Assembly: GCA_965215035.1 (NCBI GenBank)
Contig: OZ244040.1
Location: 2,356,001 to 2,420,000 of the forward strand
Direction of reading: 5' to 3'
Source: Azophilus sp965215035
GTDB taxonomy: Bacteria > Pseudomonadota > Gammaproteobacteria > Pseudomonadales > Azotimanducaceae
DNA length: 64,000 nt
The position numbers and the translations under genes were made by a program. The notes below the pieces were generated by a model. The model made no database searches, was not told where the DNA came from, and saw only the letters and a list, made by a program, of their open reading frames with translations. Within the stretch, counting starts at the first letter, position 1; every line of letters starts with the position of its first letter. Below are positions 1 through 9,137 of the stretch, piece by piece.

Positions 1-2139
1 GCCGTTGCACAGGAGGAAGCCGAAGCCGGGGTGCTCGAAGAAGTTATCGTCACCGCGACGAAACGGCAGACCGCCATTCAGGATGTTCCCATCAGCATGG
101 CGGCGTTCACCTCGGAAGACATCATCGAGATGGGGGCGGTCGAGTTTGCCGACTATGCCACGGCGGTGCCCAATCTTTCCTTCGGCTTTTCCGGGGAGGG
201 GCGGCAAACCTCGCGTCAGTTCCAGCTAAGGGGCATTTTTGGCAGTGATACCTCGGCCCTGTACATCAATGACACGCCGGTGCCGGTTACCATGGATCCC
301 CGGGTGCTGGATGTTGAGCGCATCGAGGTACTGCGCGGGCCACAGGGTTCACTGTTCGGTTCCCGTTCCATGGGCGGGCTGGTGCGCCTGGTGACGAAGA
401 AGCCCGACCCGGATCAGGTCGATGGTGCCCTGCATGCCCGCGTCGGCACCGTCAAAGGAGGCGGTGGGGATTATCTTGTCGACGGTTCCTTCAATATTCC
501 GCTCGTGGCGGGCAAGGCCGCATTGCGCGGGTCTGCCTACTATGTCGCGGATGCGGGTTTTATCGACCGTCTCGTGGATCCGGATAGCTCCATAGTCAGC
601 GGCGGGGATGCCAGTGGCGACGAGTACACCTCTAGGGAAATCAATGATGACGAGACGATCGGTTTGCAACTGTCCCTAGGCGTGCGGGCCACCGACAACA
701 TCTATATCAGTCCCGGCGTCATCTACCAGAAGTTCGCATCGGACGGCCCCGCCTTTGTCGACGATGCAATAGATAACTTCGTGAAGGTACGCCAGCACGA
801 CCTCGATGAGCAAGGAGAGGACGAATACTACCTGCTGAGCCTGGACCTTGAGATCGGGCTGGATTCGGGCACTGTTCTGTCGTCTACCACCTACTTCAAC
901 CGGGAAACGGAAGACCTGGAGGACGGTACCCTGGCGATCGCGTTTCTGGGCCGCTCAACGATGCCCGTGCGCACCATCGAAGCCGGGGACGAAGACCGAA
1001 TCACCCAGGAAATTCGCTTCGTTTCGGAATTCAACGGGCCGTTTCAACTGGTGGCCGGCGCGTTCTACCAGAACGTCGACCGGGAGGGTGGTTTCCCGCC
1101 GGAATCATTCATCGAACCCGGCACGGCTTTCGACCTGTTTTTCGGTTTCGGCGGCCGATCCTTCTTCTCGCTGGATGTACTCGGGGAAAGCGAGGAGATC
1201 GGCATTTTCGGGGAAGCCAGCTATGAAATTAACGAAAAGCTGCAATTCATTGCCGGTGGCCGTTGGTTTGACATCGACATAGAGTCGTCGCGGAAGGATG
1301 GCGGGGCGCTGTTCGACCTGTACGGCACCGGGGAGATAGCCGGGGCAGAGTTCAGCCTGTCGGAGAACGGGTTCAACCCGCGCGTTGGCCTGCAGTGGTA
1401 CCCCGACGAGGGCGTTAATCTGTACGCCAATGCGGCCAAGGGCTACCGGCCCGGCGGCATTAACTCCGCCGCCACCGCATGCGAAGTGCTTGGCGTTGCA
1501 AACATACCGACTTCCTACAAATCCGATGACGTTTGGAGTTACGAACTGGGGGCCAAGACCGGCTGGGCGGACAACCGCGTGGTGGTGAATGTCGCCGCCT
1601 TCTTTATGGACTGGAACGACTTCCGGTCTCCGACGATCAATTGCGGCCTTGGTTTCGGTGCCTCGGAGAACACCGGCGAGGCGGAGAGCAAGGGCTTTGA
1701 ACTAGACGTTGTCCTGACACCCGCTGCCGGGCTCACGATATCCGCGGGAATTGGCTATACCGATGCCGAGATTACCGACGCCGGAGAGGCCAACAGTATT
1801 GCCAAGGGCGACCCGCTGCCGAATATACCCGAATGGACCGGGGTGGTAGCCATAGACCATGATTTTGCATTGACGAATGGCCTGGATGCGTTCTGGCGGG
1901 TGGATTACCGGTACATCGACAGCAGCATAAGCCGTAGCGGCCTGCATCGGCCCTCCTACGAATTGCTGAACCTGCGCGGCGGGGTGCGCCTGAAGAAGCT
2001 GGAAGCCGCCGTATACCTCGATAACGTGACGAACGAGCACGCCAACCTGGCGGACCCCAACGAATTGTCCGATGAACTGAACCTGCTCGCGGTCAACCGT
2101 CCGTTCACCGCCGGCGTTGATTTGAGATACCGCTTCTAG
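1..2139 (+). CDS. TonB-dependent receptor (5' end outside window)
   Basis: Outer-membrane TonB-dependent receptor. The frame is open from base 1, so the signal peptide and start lie upstream of the window. The first residues include LEEVIVTATKR, a typical TonB box, followed by a plug domain (LRGIFGSDTSALYINDTPV, then VLRGPQGSLFGSRSMGG in the first 120 visible residues). A long beta-barrel follows, with alternating aromatic strands and motifs such as YANAAKGYRPGG and a C-terminal FTAGVDLRYRF ending in the terminal Phe needed for barrel assembly. About 712 residues are visible, close to full length for the family. The substrate (siderophore, glycan, peptide or lipid) cannot be told. The exported peptidase downstream may process what it imports, but this is inference. 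Confidence 0.93.
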   Translation, partial: AVAQEEAEAGVLEEVIVTATKRQTAIQDVPISMAAFTSEDIIEMGAVEFADYATAVPNLSFGFSGEGRQTSRQFQLRGIFGSDTSALYINDTPVPVTMDPRVLDVERIEVLRGPQGSLFGSRSMGGLVRLVTKKPDPDQVDGALHARVGTVKGGGGDYLVDGSFNIPLVAGKAALRGSAYYVADAGFIDRLVDPDSSIVSGGDASGDEYTSREINDDETIGLQLSLGVRATDNIYISPGVIYQKFASDGPAFVDDAIDNFVKVRQHDLDEQGEDEYYLLSLDLEIGLDSGTVLSSTTYFNRETEDLEDGTLAIAFLGRSTMPVRTIEAGDEDRITQEIRFVSEFNGPFQLVAGAFYQNVDREGGFPPESFIEPGTAFDLFFGFGGRSFFSLDVLGESEEIGIFGEASYEINEKLQFIAGGRWFDIDIESSRKDGGALFDLYGTGEIAGAEFSLSENGFNPRVGLQWYPDEGVNLYANAAKGYRPGGINSAATACEVLGVANIPTSYKSDDVWSYELGAKTGWADNRVVVNVAAFFMDWNDFRSPTINCGLGFGASENTGEAESKGFELDVVLTPAAGLTISAGIGYTDAEITDAGEANSIAKGDPLPNIPEWTGVVAIDHDFALTNGLDAFWRVDYRYIDSSISRSGLHRPSYELLNLRGGVRLKKLEAAVYLDNVTNEHANLADPNELSDELNLLAVNRPFTAGVDLRYRF

Positions 2140-2587
2140 GCTGCGGGAACGCGAGGTTGCCGCGCACTCCCATGCATCAGGAGGTATAGGTGGCAGGCTG
2201 TGGCGTCGAGTGCGTCGCGGCTAGGGTTCACGATCAGGCCGACCACCTTCAGCGGGTGCGGGTCGAACGGGCCGCTCAATGGTGAGAATGCCGCGGCCCC
2301 GCAATTGATTCACATCGTCGTGACTCTCGACTTTGCACAAGCCATTTGTTGAAGCATGGCGCCTATACGGGCAATCTATGGGGATGGGGCGAACCACAAA
2401 GAGTGTGGGAACTGACAGTCCGGCGGGAATACCGGCAGAATCGAAACGGGCGGAAATGCTGTCGGAAGCGCCAGGATTCCGGCCGTTGTACACGCCCGAT
2501 GCGCAACGGCGTCAACGGCGACGCCTGGAGGCACCGGGCGACAACGGCTTCGCCCACGTGGAGACATTGAACATTTGAGGAATCAGC
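2140..2587. other. Intergenic region, no gene recognised
   Basis: 448 bases between the receptor stop and the S9 peptidase start. Short open frames occur on both strands but have no recognisable protein, no good ribosome-binding site and no family resemblance. I saw no tRNA, clear terminator or riboswitch core. The region probably carries the promoter of the peptidase gene. Confidence 0.5.
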
Positions 2588-4678
2588 ATGTTTCGCATAG
2601 CTATACTGATGCTTGCCCTCGCGGGCGGCGCGCAGGCGGCACAGCCGCTGGAGGTCATGGACGTCTTCGAATTGGAGTACGCCACCGATGCGCGGATCTC
2701 GCCGGACGGCGAGCGGGTCGCCTACGTGCGGCATTTCAACGACGTGATGACGGACCGGCGCTACGAGAATATCTGGATCGTCGATGCGGATGGTGCCAAC
2801 CACCGGCCGCTGAGCGCGGGGAAGCATAGGGCGAACTCTCCCCGCTGGTCGCCGGACGGGCGGCGGCTGGCGTACCTGTCCGACGAGGATGGCACCACGC
2901 AGCTCCATGTGCGCTGGATGGATACCGGCGACACCGCGGCCCTGACCAGCGGTGCGCTGCCGCCGGGCAGTATCGCTTGGTCGCCGGACGGCAGCCGTAT
3001 CGCCTTCACCCGGCTCGTGCCGGAAGCGCCGCTGGTGGTCGGCGAGCTGCCGCCGGCGCCGGCGGGCGCCGACTGGGCACCGCCGCCGAAATACACAGAC
3101 AAGCTGGCGTTCCGGTTCGACCATGTGGGCGACGTGCCGCCGGGCTATATGCACATCTTTGTCGTTTCCGCCGACGGCGGTACGCCGCGCCGGGTGACCG
3201 CGGGCGACCGTCAGTACGGCACCGGCAACTTCGTCTGGGCGCCAGAAGGCGAATCGCTCATCCTGTCTGCGGACCTCACCGAAGGCGGCGAGATGTTCGC
3301 TGTGGGGAATCCAGATATCTATGAAGTCTCCCTGGCCGATGGCTCGGCGCGGCGGCTCATCGAGCGCGACGGGCCGGATGTGGCCATTGCGGTGTCGCCG
3401 AACGGCAGATTCATCACCTATGTGGGTTACGACGACAGGCGGCAGGGACACCAGCAGAACGACCTTTACGTGGCGAACCGGGACGGTTCCAACGTAAGGA
3501 ACCTCACCGATGACTACGACCGGCATGTCCAGGCCGCCGCGCGCCGGGGCGGAGGCGGGCCGCAATGGGCGCCGGACAGCGGGGGCATCTATGCCGTCGT
3601 TCACGACGAGGGGAATGCGCGGCTGGCGCTCTTCTCCCTAGACGGCGGCCATCGGGTCGTTGCCGAAGACATCGGCAGTGGGTTCGCCGGCTATATCGGC
3701 CACAACACCCTCTGGTCGGTCAGCGGCCGCGGCAAACTGGCCTACACGGTGCCGGGCCCGGCCATGCCGGGCGATGTCGCCGTCGCCGCCCCGGGCCGGC
3801 CCGCGCGACTGTTGACCGGCCTGAACGACGACCTGTTCGCCGAGCGGGAACTCGGCCAGGTGCAGGAGTTGCGGTGGAAGTCATCGCGGGACGGCCGTCC
3901 CGTGCACGGTTGGGTCATCAAGCCGCCGGGGTTCGATGCGTCCCGGAAGTACCCGCTGATCCTGGAAATGCACGGCGGGCCCTTCGCGGACTACGGCGAT
4001 GTCTTCGACATGGAAAAACAACTCATGGCCGCCGCCGGCTATGTGGTGCTGTACACCAACCCCCGGGGCAGCATCAGCTATGGAGAGGAGTTCGGCAATC
4101 TCATCCACCACGCCTACCCGGGCGATGATTTCCACGATCTGAATTCGGCCGTAGACCACGTAATCGACATGGGCTTCATCGACGAAGACCAGCTTTACGC
4201 GACCGGCGGCAGCGGCGGCGGCGTGCTGACGGCCTGGATGATCGGCAATACCGACCGTTTTCGCGCCGCAGTGGCCTTCTACCCGGTAATCAACTGGGAG
4301 AGCTTCATCTTCACCGCGGACCTGTCCGAACTGTTCCTGAACTACTGGGTGCCTGGGCTGCCCTGGCGTCACCGCGACAACTTCGAGGCGCGCTCGCTGC
4401 TCAGGGTATCGGAAAACGTGCGCACGCCGACCCTGATCATGACCGGGGAGGAAGACTGGCGCACACCGATGTCCGAATCCGAGCAGTACTATAAGGCGCT
4501 GAAGCTGCAGGGCGTGGAAACCGTGCTGGTGCGGGTGCCGGAGGAACCGCACGGCATCATAGGGCGGCCAAGCCACGCCATGTCGAAGATGACGACGCTG
4601 CTCGGGTGGTTCGAAAAGTACTCGCCGCAGCAGCCAATGCAGAATTCCGGCGCGAGCGACAGCGACCCCCCGTCGTGA
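2588..4678 (+). CDS. Exported S9 family prolyl oligopeptidase
   Basis: Serine peptidase of the prolyl oligopeptidase/acylaminoacyl-peptidase family, 696 aa. The N-terminus (MFRIAILMLALAGGAQAA) is a signal peptide, so the enzyme is periplasmic. A WD40-like beta-propeller covers about residues 30-400, with repeated SPDG-type blades (ISPDGERVAY, WSPDGRRLAY, WSPDGSRIAF). The C-terminal alpha/beta hydrolase domain has the nucleophile motif GGSGGG near residue 540, an Asp in TGEEDWRTP near 620 and a His in EEPHGI near 653. It is expected to trim short peptides. The last four bases overlap the start of the next gene (GTGA), which implies translational coupling. Confidence 0.93.
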   Translation: MFRIAILMLALAGGAQAAQPLEVMDVFELEYATDARISPDGERVAYVRHFNDVMTDRRYENIWIVDADGANHRPLSAGKHRANSPRWSPDGRRLAYLSDEDGTTQLHVRWMDTGDTAALTSGALPPGSIAWSPDGSRIAFTRLVPEAPLVVGELPPAPAGADWAPPPKYTDKLAFRFDHVGDVPPGYMHIFVVSADGGTPRRVTAGDRQYGTGNFVWAPEGESLILSADLTEGGEMFAVGNPDIYEVSLADGSARRLIERDGPDVAIAVSPNGRFITYVGYDDRRQGHQQNDLYVANRDGSNVRNLTDDYDRHVQAAARRGGGGPQWAPDSGGIYAVVHDEGNARLALFSLDGGHRVVAEDIGSGFAGYIGHNTLWSVSGRGKLAYTVPGPAMPGDVAVAAPGRPARLLTGLNDDLFAERELGQVQELRWKSSRDGRPVHGWVIKPPGFDASRKYPLILEMHGGPFADYGDVFDMEKQLMAAAGYVVLYTNPRGSISYGEEFGNLIHHAYPGDDFHDLNSAVDHVIDMGFIDEDQLYATGGSGGGVLTAWMIGNTDRFRAAVAFYPVINWESFIFTADLSELFLNYWVPGLPWRHRDNFEARSLLRVSENVRTPTLIMTGEEDWRTPMSESEQYYKALKLQGVETVLVRVPEEPHGIIGRPSHAMSKMTTLLGWFEKYSPQQPMQNSGASDSDPPS

Positions 4679-5040
4679 TCAAGACAGTCGGCCTGCTCAA
4701 GCGGCGGCGCGGGATGTCCACGGAAGAATTCCGTGCCTACTATGAATCCACCCACCGGATCATCGGCGAGAAGTATCTCGGCGGCTATGCCGTCCAATAC
4801 ATGCGTCGGTTCCTGAATCCGACCTCGGGCCCGGATGCTGCGACCTTCGGGGACCAGGGCGACTTCGATGTGATCATGGAGATTTGGTACCCGGATCAGG
4901 CGACCTACGAGGCGGTGGGCGAGCGGCTTTCGGCCCCGGAAGCCGCCGCGGAGATACTCGCCGATGAGTTGCAGCTCTTCGATCGCGAAAAGAACCGGTT
5001 TTTCACCCTCACCGAAGCGGTATCGGACATGCGGGCCTGA
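4675..5040 (+). CDS. EthD domain-like protein
   Basis: About 121 aa when read from GTG 4675, whose TGA overlap with the upstream stop codon decides this start. The sequence (VGLLKRRRGMSTEEFRAYYE, then STHRIIGEKY, with a later block of aromatic and acidic residues) matches the dimeric alpha/beta-barrel EthD fold, in which small proteins assist or catalyse oxidation or ring chemistry of hydrophobic substrates. The frame is open further upstream to 4606, but that would overlap the end of the peptidase by 70 bases. Coupling to an exported peptidase is unusual. The function here is unknown; the fold assignment is moderately sure. Confidence 0.75.
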   Translation: MIKTVGLLKRRRGMSTEEFRAYYESTHRIIGEKYLGGYAVQYMRRFLNPTSGPDAATFGDQGDFDVIMEIWYPDQATYEAVGERLSAPEAAAEILADELQLFDREKNRFFTLTEAVSDMRA

Positions 5041-5173
5041 GACACCGCTCCGCTTCCCGGCCACTCCCGCCAAGTTCGATGTGTGCGTGGAATCGCCGTG
5101 ATTGGACGCCCAAATCGACTGATCGCCGGCAGGTCGAGCCGCCAACCTAATTCAAAACATCTAAGCCCGGCAG

Positions 5174-5205
5174 GCTGCTAGTAGGCGACTTTGGGATGGC
5201 CCTGG
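5174..5205 (-). repeat. Solo end of the MITE-like element
   Basis: The sequence TAGGCGACTTTGGGATGGCC and its flanks are the reverse complement of the left end of the 151-153 bp elements at 9713, 39816 and 42036 (TCAGGGCCATCCCAAAGTCG...). Only about 30 bp remain and no second end lies nearby, so this is a truncated relic. It sits immediately upstream of the sigma factor promoter region. Confidence 0.7.
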
Positions 5206-5216
5206 TTCGCTTCCAT

Positions 5217-5240
5217 ACAGTCTTGTACTGTTTCCGTACA
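5217..5240 (+). promoter_or_regulatory. Overlapping operator-like dyads upstream of the ECF sigma gene
   Basis: Two inverted repeats overlap here: ACAGT-N5-ACTGT (5217-5231) and TGTAC-N7-GTACA (5224-5240). They lie 44-67 bases upstream of the sigma factor start and could bind a dimeric regulator over its promoter. No regulator gene is adjacent. This is a pattern observation only. Confidence 0.35.
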
Positions 5241-5283
5241 TTGGTGTATTGTTTGTGGCACGCAGGGCTTCTGGGGAGGCATT

Positions 5284-5823
5284 GTGCACAGTCCGGCAAT
5301 CGCTGCACCGGTCGCGCCATCGCGACGCAACGACTATGTTGCCGAAAGCTATACCGCCTATCACCGCCAGTTGCGCGTTTTCTTTCTGCGCACGGTCAGC
5401 GAATCCGAGGCAGAGGATCTGCTACAGGAACTGTACATTCGGCTGATTCGCCAGGTAGACCGGGCACCGCCCACGAACTGCAAGGGGTTCCTGTTCTCGG
5501 CGGCTGCCAACCTGCTCCGTGATCGCTGGCGCCGACGCGCCGTGCGTAGGCTCGATCAGATGGATTCCCTCGAAGGGCTCGGCGGCGATTTCAAGGACGG
5601 CGGCGAGCACGACCCGTCGCTCTGGTCGGAACAGATCGAGCAGCTTGAGCGGCTCGACCGTGCCCTGGCCCGGGTAAGCGACAAGGCGGCCAGCGCATTC
5701 CTGTGCCACCGTGTGGAAGGATGTTCCTACGCGGACATCGCCGGCCGCATGGGGGTCTCGGTGAGCATGGTGGAGAAGTACATCTCGAGCGCGCTGGCGG
5801 AATTGCGCGAATCGCGTTTGTGA
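5284..5823 (+). CDS. ECF RNA polymerase sigma factor, FecI-like
   Basis: Sigma-70 family extracytoplasmic-function sigma factor, about 179 aa from GTG 5284. That start follows a strong GGGGAGG ribosome site at 5273-5279; the frame is open further upstream but without a signal. Region 2 includes the stretch ending EDLLQELYIRLIRQ, with an LRDRWRRRAVRR helix after it. Region 4 (KAASAFLCHRVEGCSYADIA and SVSMVEKYISSALAELR) has the FecI-like wording. FecI-type sigmas are usually followed by fecR and a TonB receptor gene. Here the next gene is convergent and no anti-sigma is seen; the nearest TonB receptor lies 3 kb upstream. The signal that activates it is therefore unclear. Confidence 0.88.
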   Translation: MHSPAIAAPVAPSRRNDYVAESYTAYHRQLRVFFLRTVSESEAEDLLQELYIRLIRQVDRAPPTNCKGFLFSAAANLLRDRWRRRAVRRLDQMDSLEGLGGDFKDGGEHDPSLWSEQIEQLERLDRALARVSDKAASAFLCHRVEGCSYADIAGRMGVSVSMVEKYISSALAELRESRL

Positions 5824-5902
5824 TTGTTGGCGTGCGGCCAGCGTAGTCAAAATCTCCAGCCGCTTGCCTGCGCTGTTCGCGGTCGATGCCGGGCTGGTGC
5901 CC

Positions 5903-7030
5903 CTAGCGCAGCAGCTCGAAAACCGCCGCGCCGAGAAAGTTGCCGATAAGGTAGCCGAAAATCCCGCACAGAATCCCCGGCGTCACCAGTTCATGCCACC
6001 CCGACCGCGCGGCGAGCGCCGCCGCGGTGGGGGGGCCGAGTACACAGGCGTTGGAGGCGATGGCGACCTCCCGTGCGCTGAAACCGAAGAGCCGACCGAG
6101 GCCAAAGGCAACGGCCGCATGCACCGCAATAATCACCAGGGCGAAAAGCATGAGCAGCGGTGCCTGGCGCAGCATGGAGACCAGGTCGACACCGGCGCCG
6201 AATACGCCAAAAAAGACATAGAGCAACAGCATACCCAGCGAAAAGTCGCCCTTCAGTGCCTGCATTGGCCGGCGCGCCAGGTTGGCGGCGGCGATGGCGA
6301 TTAGAGTGATCACCAGAATGGAGAAGCGCGGCTGCCCCACCAGGCTCGCAAGCCCGGTGCCCACCGCACAGATCGCCAGGCTCAGCCCAAGCGCCAGCCC
6401 CATATGGGTCAGGTCGGGTCCTTCGGTGGCCGCCTGCTGTTGCGGGCGAGGTGCCGGTGCGGCCGCCGGCGCGGCGGATGCATCCCAACGCGCAAACCAT
6501 GCGAACGACGGCATCACCGACAGCAGCATGAGATACGACAGCGCGACGCTCGCCTCGGCGCCGAGCACCACCGCAAAGCGCGTCGGATCCTCCAGCCCGA
6601 CCACTTTCGAAACCGCCACGAAGTTCATACCGCCCCCGGTATAGCCGCCCGTGATGGCCGCGGCCGCCTGGGCGCCCACATCGCCCACGGGTACCAGGAA
6701 GAAGGCGGTCAGCACGCCCAGCACCGTGCCCCCTGCGGCGACGAGGAAGGCGAACAGCAACCGGCCGGTCTCCGCAACGATCATGCGCAGGTCCGCCTTA
6801 AACAACAAGAGCGGGATGGACGCCATGATGAAGTACTCGGAAACGAAGGAATAGCTCGGCGCGTTGCGGGGGATTAGCCCTAGGTTGGAAAGCACCAGCG
6901 CGGCCAGAATTACCAGCACCGGCGCGGAAATGCGGCACCCCCAGGCGAAGCGTTCGGCCCAGCAGCACAGGCCCACGATGGAGAAGAGCAGGGCGATCAG
7001 CCCCAGGTGATTGTCGGCGTCAATCAGCAT
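5903..7030 (-). CDS. DUF819 family integral membrane protein
   Basis: Polytopic inner-membrane protein of about 375 aa with some ten hydrophobic segments. Signature stretches include SIPLLLFKADLR and GGYTGGGMNFVAVSKVVGL, typical of the DUF819 (YjcL-like) family of putative transporters. The ATG at 7030 is chosen because the frame extends only to a TTG at 7069 upstream. A charged, Pro/Ala-rich cytoplasmic loop near the middle separates two halves that look like inverted repeats. It is transcribed divergently from the GntR regulator gene, which may control it. The substrate is unknown; an organic acid or amino acid is plausible. Confidence 0.85.
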   Translation of the reverse strand: MLIDADNHLGLIALLFSIVGLCCWAERFAWGCRISAPVLVILAALVLSNLGLIPRNAPSYSFVSEYFIMASIPLLLFKADLRMIVAETGRLLFAFLVAAGGTVLGVLTAFFLVPVGDVGAQAAAAITGGYTGGGMNFVAVSKVVGLEDPTRFAVVLGAEASVALSYLMLLSVMPSFAWFARWDASAAPAAAPAPRPQQQAATEGPDLTHMGLALGLSLAICAVGTGLASLVGQPRFSILVITLIAIAAANLARRPMQALKGDFSLGMLLLYVFFGVFGAGVDLVSMLRQAPLLMLFALVIIAVHAAVAFGLGRLFGFSAREVAIASNACVLGPPTAAALAARSGWHELVTPGILCGIFGYLIGNFLGAAVFELLR

Positions 7031-7105
7031 TTGTCGCCGCAGCTTGAATGAGATCACCAATGATTTCAATGAGGATTTTTTTCGCAGGTGCAGTATGATT
7101 TACCC

Positions 7106-7807
7106 ATGTCCAGCGTCACCCCCATCGCCAGTGGAATGGTGGGCCACCGGGAGAAAACCCAGGGCCGGCACCGCATGGAACAGGCCGTCGAGCATATCGA
7201 GGAGGGCATCCGCAGCGGGCTGTACCTGCCCGGTCACCGCCTTGTCGAAACGGAGGTGGCGGCCAACTCGGGGCTTGGCGTGGGCCCGGTGCGGGAGGCC
7301 CTGCGACTGCTGGCCGGCGAGGGGTTGGTGGAAATCCGCCCGTATCGGGGTGCCGTGGTCAAGCGTCTTTCGGCGCAAGAGATCGTGCAGATCTACCAGG
7401 CCGCCAAGGGCGTTGTCTACATGAGCCTGACGCTGGTGGCGCCAGCCCTCGGCGACACCGCCAACCGCGAACGCATTCTTGCCGCCGTCGATCAGGTGCG
7501 TGCTGTGCAGGAGGCGCCTATCACGGAACTCCTGCGGGCCGTCACCCAATACTATTTCGTCCTGCACGACATCGCCGGGAACCATTATTTGACCGTGCTG
7601 ATTCAAAGGCTGCACCTAGGGCTGGTGCACCGCGAAGTCGCCAACCTGCACCCCGCGGTCGACCCGGGTCGCGTCGTCAAGGCGTACGTGGAGGCGACCG
7701 AGGCCCTGCTCGCCGGCGATGCCGACCGTGCCATCGACATCAAGATGGCCTATTTCGACAACTACATTGAACTGATCCGCAAAGCGGGTCGAAGCGGGAT
7801 GAGTTAA
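7106..7807 (+). CDS. GntR family transcriptional regulator (FCD-type)
   Basis: About 233 aa. The N-terminal winged helix (residues about 25-90) contains PGHRLVETEVAANSGLGVGP and VREALRLLAGEGLVEI, the standard GntR pattern. The C-terminal all-helical ligand-binding region has the FCD features HDIAGNHYL and HREVANLHP, so a metal-coordinated small organic acid is a likely effector. ATG 7106 is used; a GTG at 7088 is an alternative, and neither has a clear ribosome site. Divergent from the DUF819 gene and two bases before the MetE-like gene, it probably regulates both sides. A TTGAA-N16-TTCAA dyad lies between the divergent starts. Confidence 0.87.
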   Translation: MSSVTPIASGMVGHREKTQGRHRMEQAVEHIEEGIRSGLYLPGHRLVETEVAANSGLGVGPVREALRLLAGEGLVEIRPYRGAVVKRLSAQEIVQIYQAAKGVVYMSLTLVAPALGDTANRERILAAVDQVRAVQEAPITELLRAVTQYYFVLHDIAGNHYLTVLIQRLHLGLVHREVANLHPAVDPGRVVKAYVEATEALLAGDADRAIDIKMAYFDNYIELIRKAGRSGMS

Positions 7808-7809
7808 CC

Positions 7810-9012
7810 ATGCACTACAGCGATGACCGCATTCTGGTTACCCATGTGGGCAGCCTGCCGCGTTCCCCGGTGCTGCTTGAGATGCTCGGCGCGGTGGAGG
7901 CCGGCGAGGCGGTCGACCGCGGCGCGTTCCGCGCCGAGGTGCTCGGCGGGCTTAGGGAAGTGGTACGCGAACAGGCCGCGGCGGGTATCGACATCGCCGG
8001 CGACGGCGAACTGCCGCGCATCGGGTTTTCGTTCTACGCCAAGGACCGCATGACCGGCTTCGGGGGCGAGGCCAAACGCGGCACGGTTACAGACTTCGCC
8101 AAGTTCCCGGGCTATGCGGAACTGGTGGTCAGCCGTTCGGCGGGGCAGTCCAACGCCGGCAAGTCCGCATCCGTGTGGGCGACCCCGGAGTGCGTGGACG
8201 AGGTGCGCTACGACTCCGAACTGACCCAGGCCAGGGAGGAACTCGGCCTGTTCGCGGATGCGCTCGCGGCCGAACCGGAAGCCAGTGGCCGTTTCACCGG
8301 CACCTTCGTCACCGCCGTCACCCCGGGCATTCTCGCCACGACCCTGTTGCGCAATCCCGACAATCCGGCCTATCCGTGCGACGAGGACTACGTGTTCGCC
8401 CTGGCTCGGGAACTGCGGCGGGAATACGAGTACATCGTCTCCCGGGGCCATGTCCTGCAACTCGATGCGCCGGACCTCGCACTGGAACGACAGATTCTGT
8501 TCGTAGACCGGCCCTTAGCGGAGTTCCAGGAGCGCATGGAGATGCATGTGGCGGCACTGAACGAGGCGGTCGCGAACATCCCGAAAGACCGGGTACGTAT
8601 GCACGTCTGCTGGGGTAACTGGGACGGGCCCCACTGCGACGATGTCGACCTGGAATCGATTCTGCCCATCATCTACAAGGCCAATGTGGGCGGCCTGTCG
8701 CTGGCCTGTGCGAATCCGCGCCATGCCCACGAGGTGGAGCTGTTTCGACACATGCCGCTGCCCGACGACATGGTGATGTTTCCGGGCGTCATCGACGTAA
8801 CCACGAACATGCTGGAGCACCCGCAGGTGGTGGCCAACCGCCTGTGCCATTGGGTGGATGTGATCGGCGACCGGGAACGGGTCATTGCCAACACCGACTG
8901 CGGGTTCTCCACCTTTGCCGGCTACACGATGGTGGCGCCGGACGTGGTGTGGGCGAAGATGAAAACCATGGCGGAAGGCGCGGCCATCGCGACGGAACGT
9001 CTCTGGGGGTGA
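7810..9012 (+). CDS. Cobalamin-independent methionine synthase-like (MetE C-terminal domain) protein
   Basis: 400-aa protein of the UROD/MetE-like TIM-barrel superfamily. It starts with VTHVGSLPRSP, the usual opening of single-domain MetE homologues. Probable zinc ligands lie in HVCWGNWDGPHCDD (near residue 265) and NTDCGFSTFAG (near 360). At 400 aa it lacks the N-terminal half of true MetE, so it more resembles alkyl transferases of the epoxyalkane:coenzyme M transferase type, acting on an unknown thiol or substrate. It starts two bases after the GntR stop codon, so the two are surely co-transcribed, and the cupin gene follows. This reads as a small catabolic operon rather than methionine biosynthesis. 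Confidence 0.85.
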   Translation: MHYSDDRILVTHVGSLPRSPVLLEMLGAVEAGEAVDRGAFRAEVLGGLREVVREQAAAGIDIAGDGELPRIGFSFYAKDRMTGFGGEAKRGTVTDFAKFPGYAELVVSRSAGQSNAGKSASVWATPECVDEVRYDSELTQAREELGLFADALAAEPEASGRFTGTFVTAVTPGILATTLLRNPDNPAYPCDEDYVFALARELRREYEYIVSRGHVLQLDAPDLALERQILFVDRPLAEFQERMEMHVAALNEAVANIPKDRVRMHVCWGNWDGPHCDDVDLESILPIIYKANVGGLSLACANPRHAHEVELFRHMPLPDDMVMFPGVIDVTTNMLEHPQVVANRLCHWVDVIGDRERVIANTDCGFSTFAGYTMVAPDVVWAKMKTMAEGAAIATERLWG

Positions 9013-9137
9013 CTCGATTCTGTTCCAGGCCGTCGGGTCGGGGGCCTTTCGGTGCCCGGTTTGGTTGAGTGGTCGAAACTCGGGTTCCGGCGGTGCGGCC
9101 GGTCGTCCCCGAGGCCGTATAAACAAGGAGGAAAGAC

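Noticed and set aside
2330..2580. Possible riboswitch or decayed gene before the S9 peptidase
   Set aside because: No conserved riboswitch core could be found by eye and the short frames do not resemble any protein.
2363..3604. Long minus-strand open frame opposite the S9 peptidase gene
   Set aside because: It is Arg/His/Pro-rich, has no family resemblance and mirrors the codons of a well-supported gene; a GC-rich shadow.
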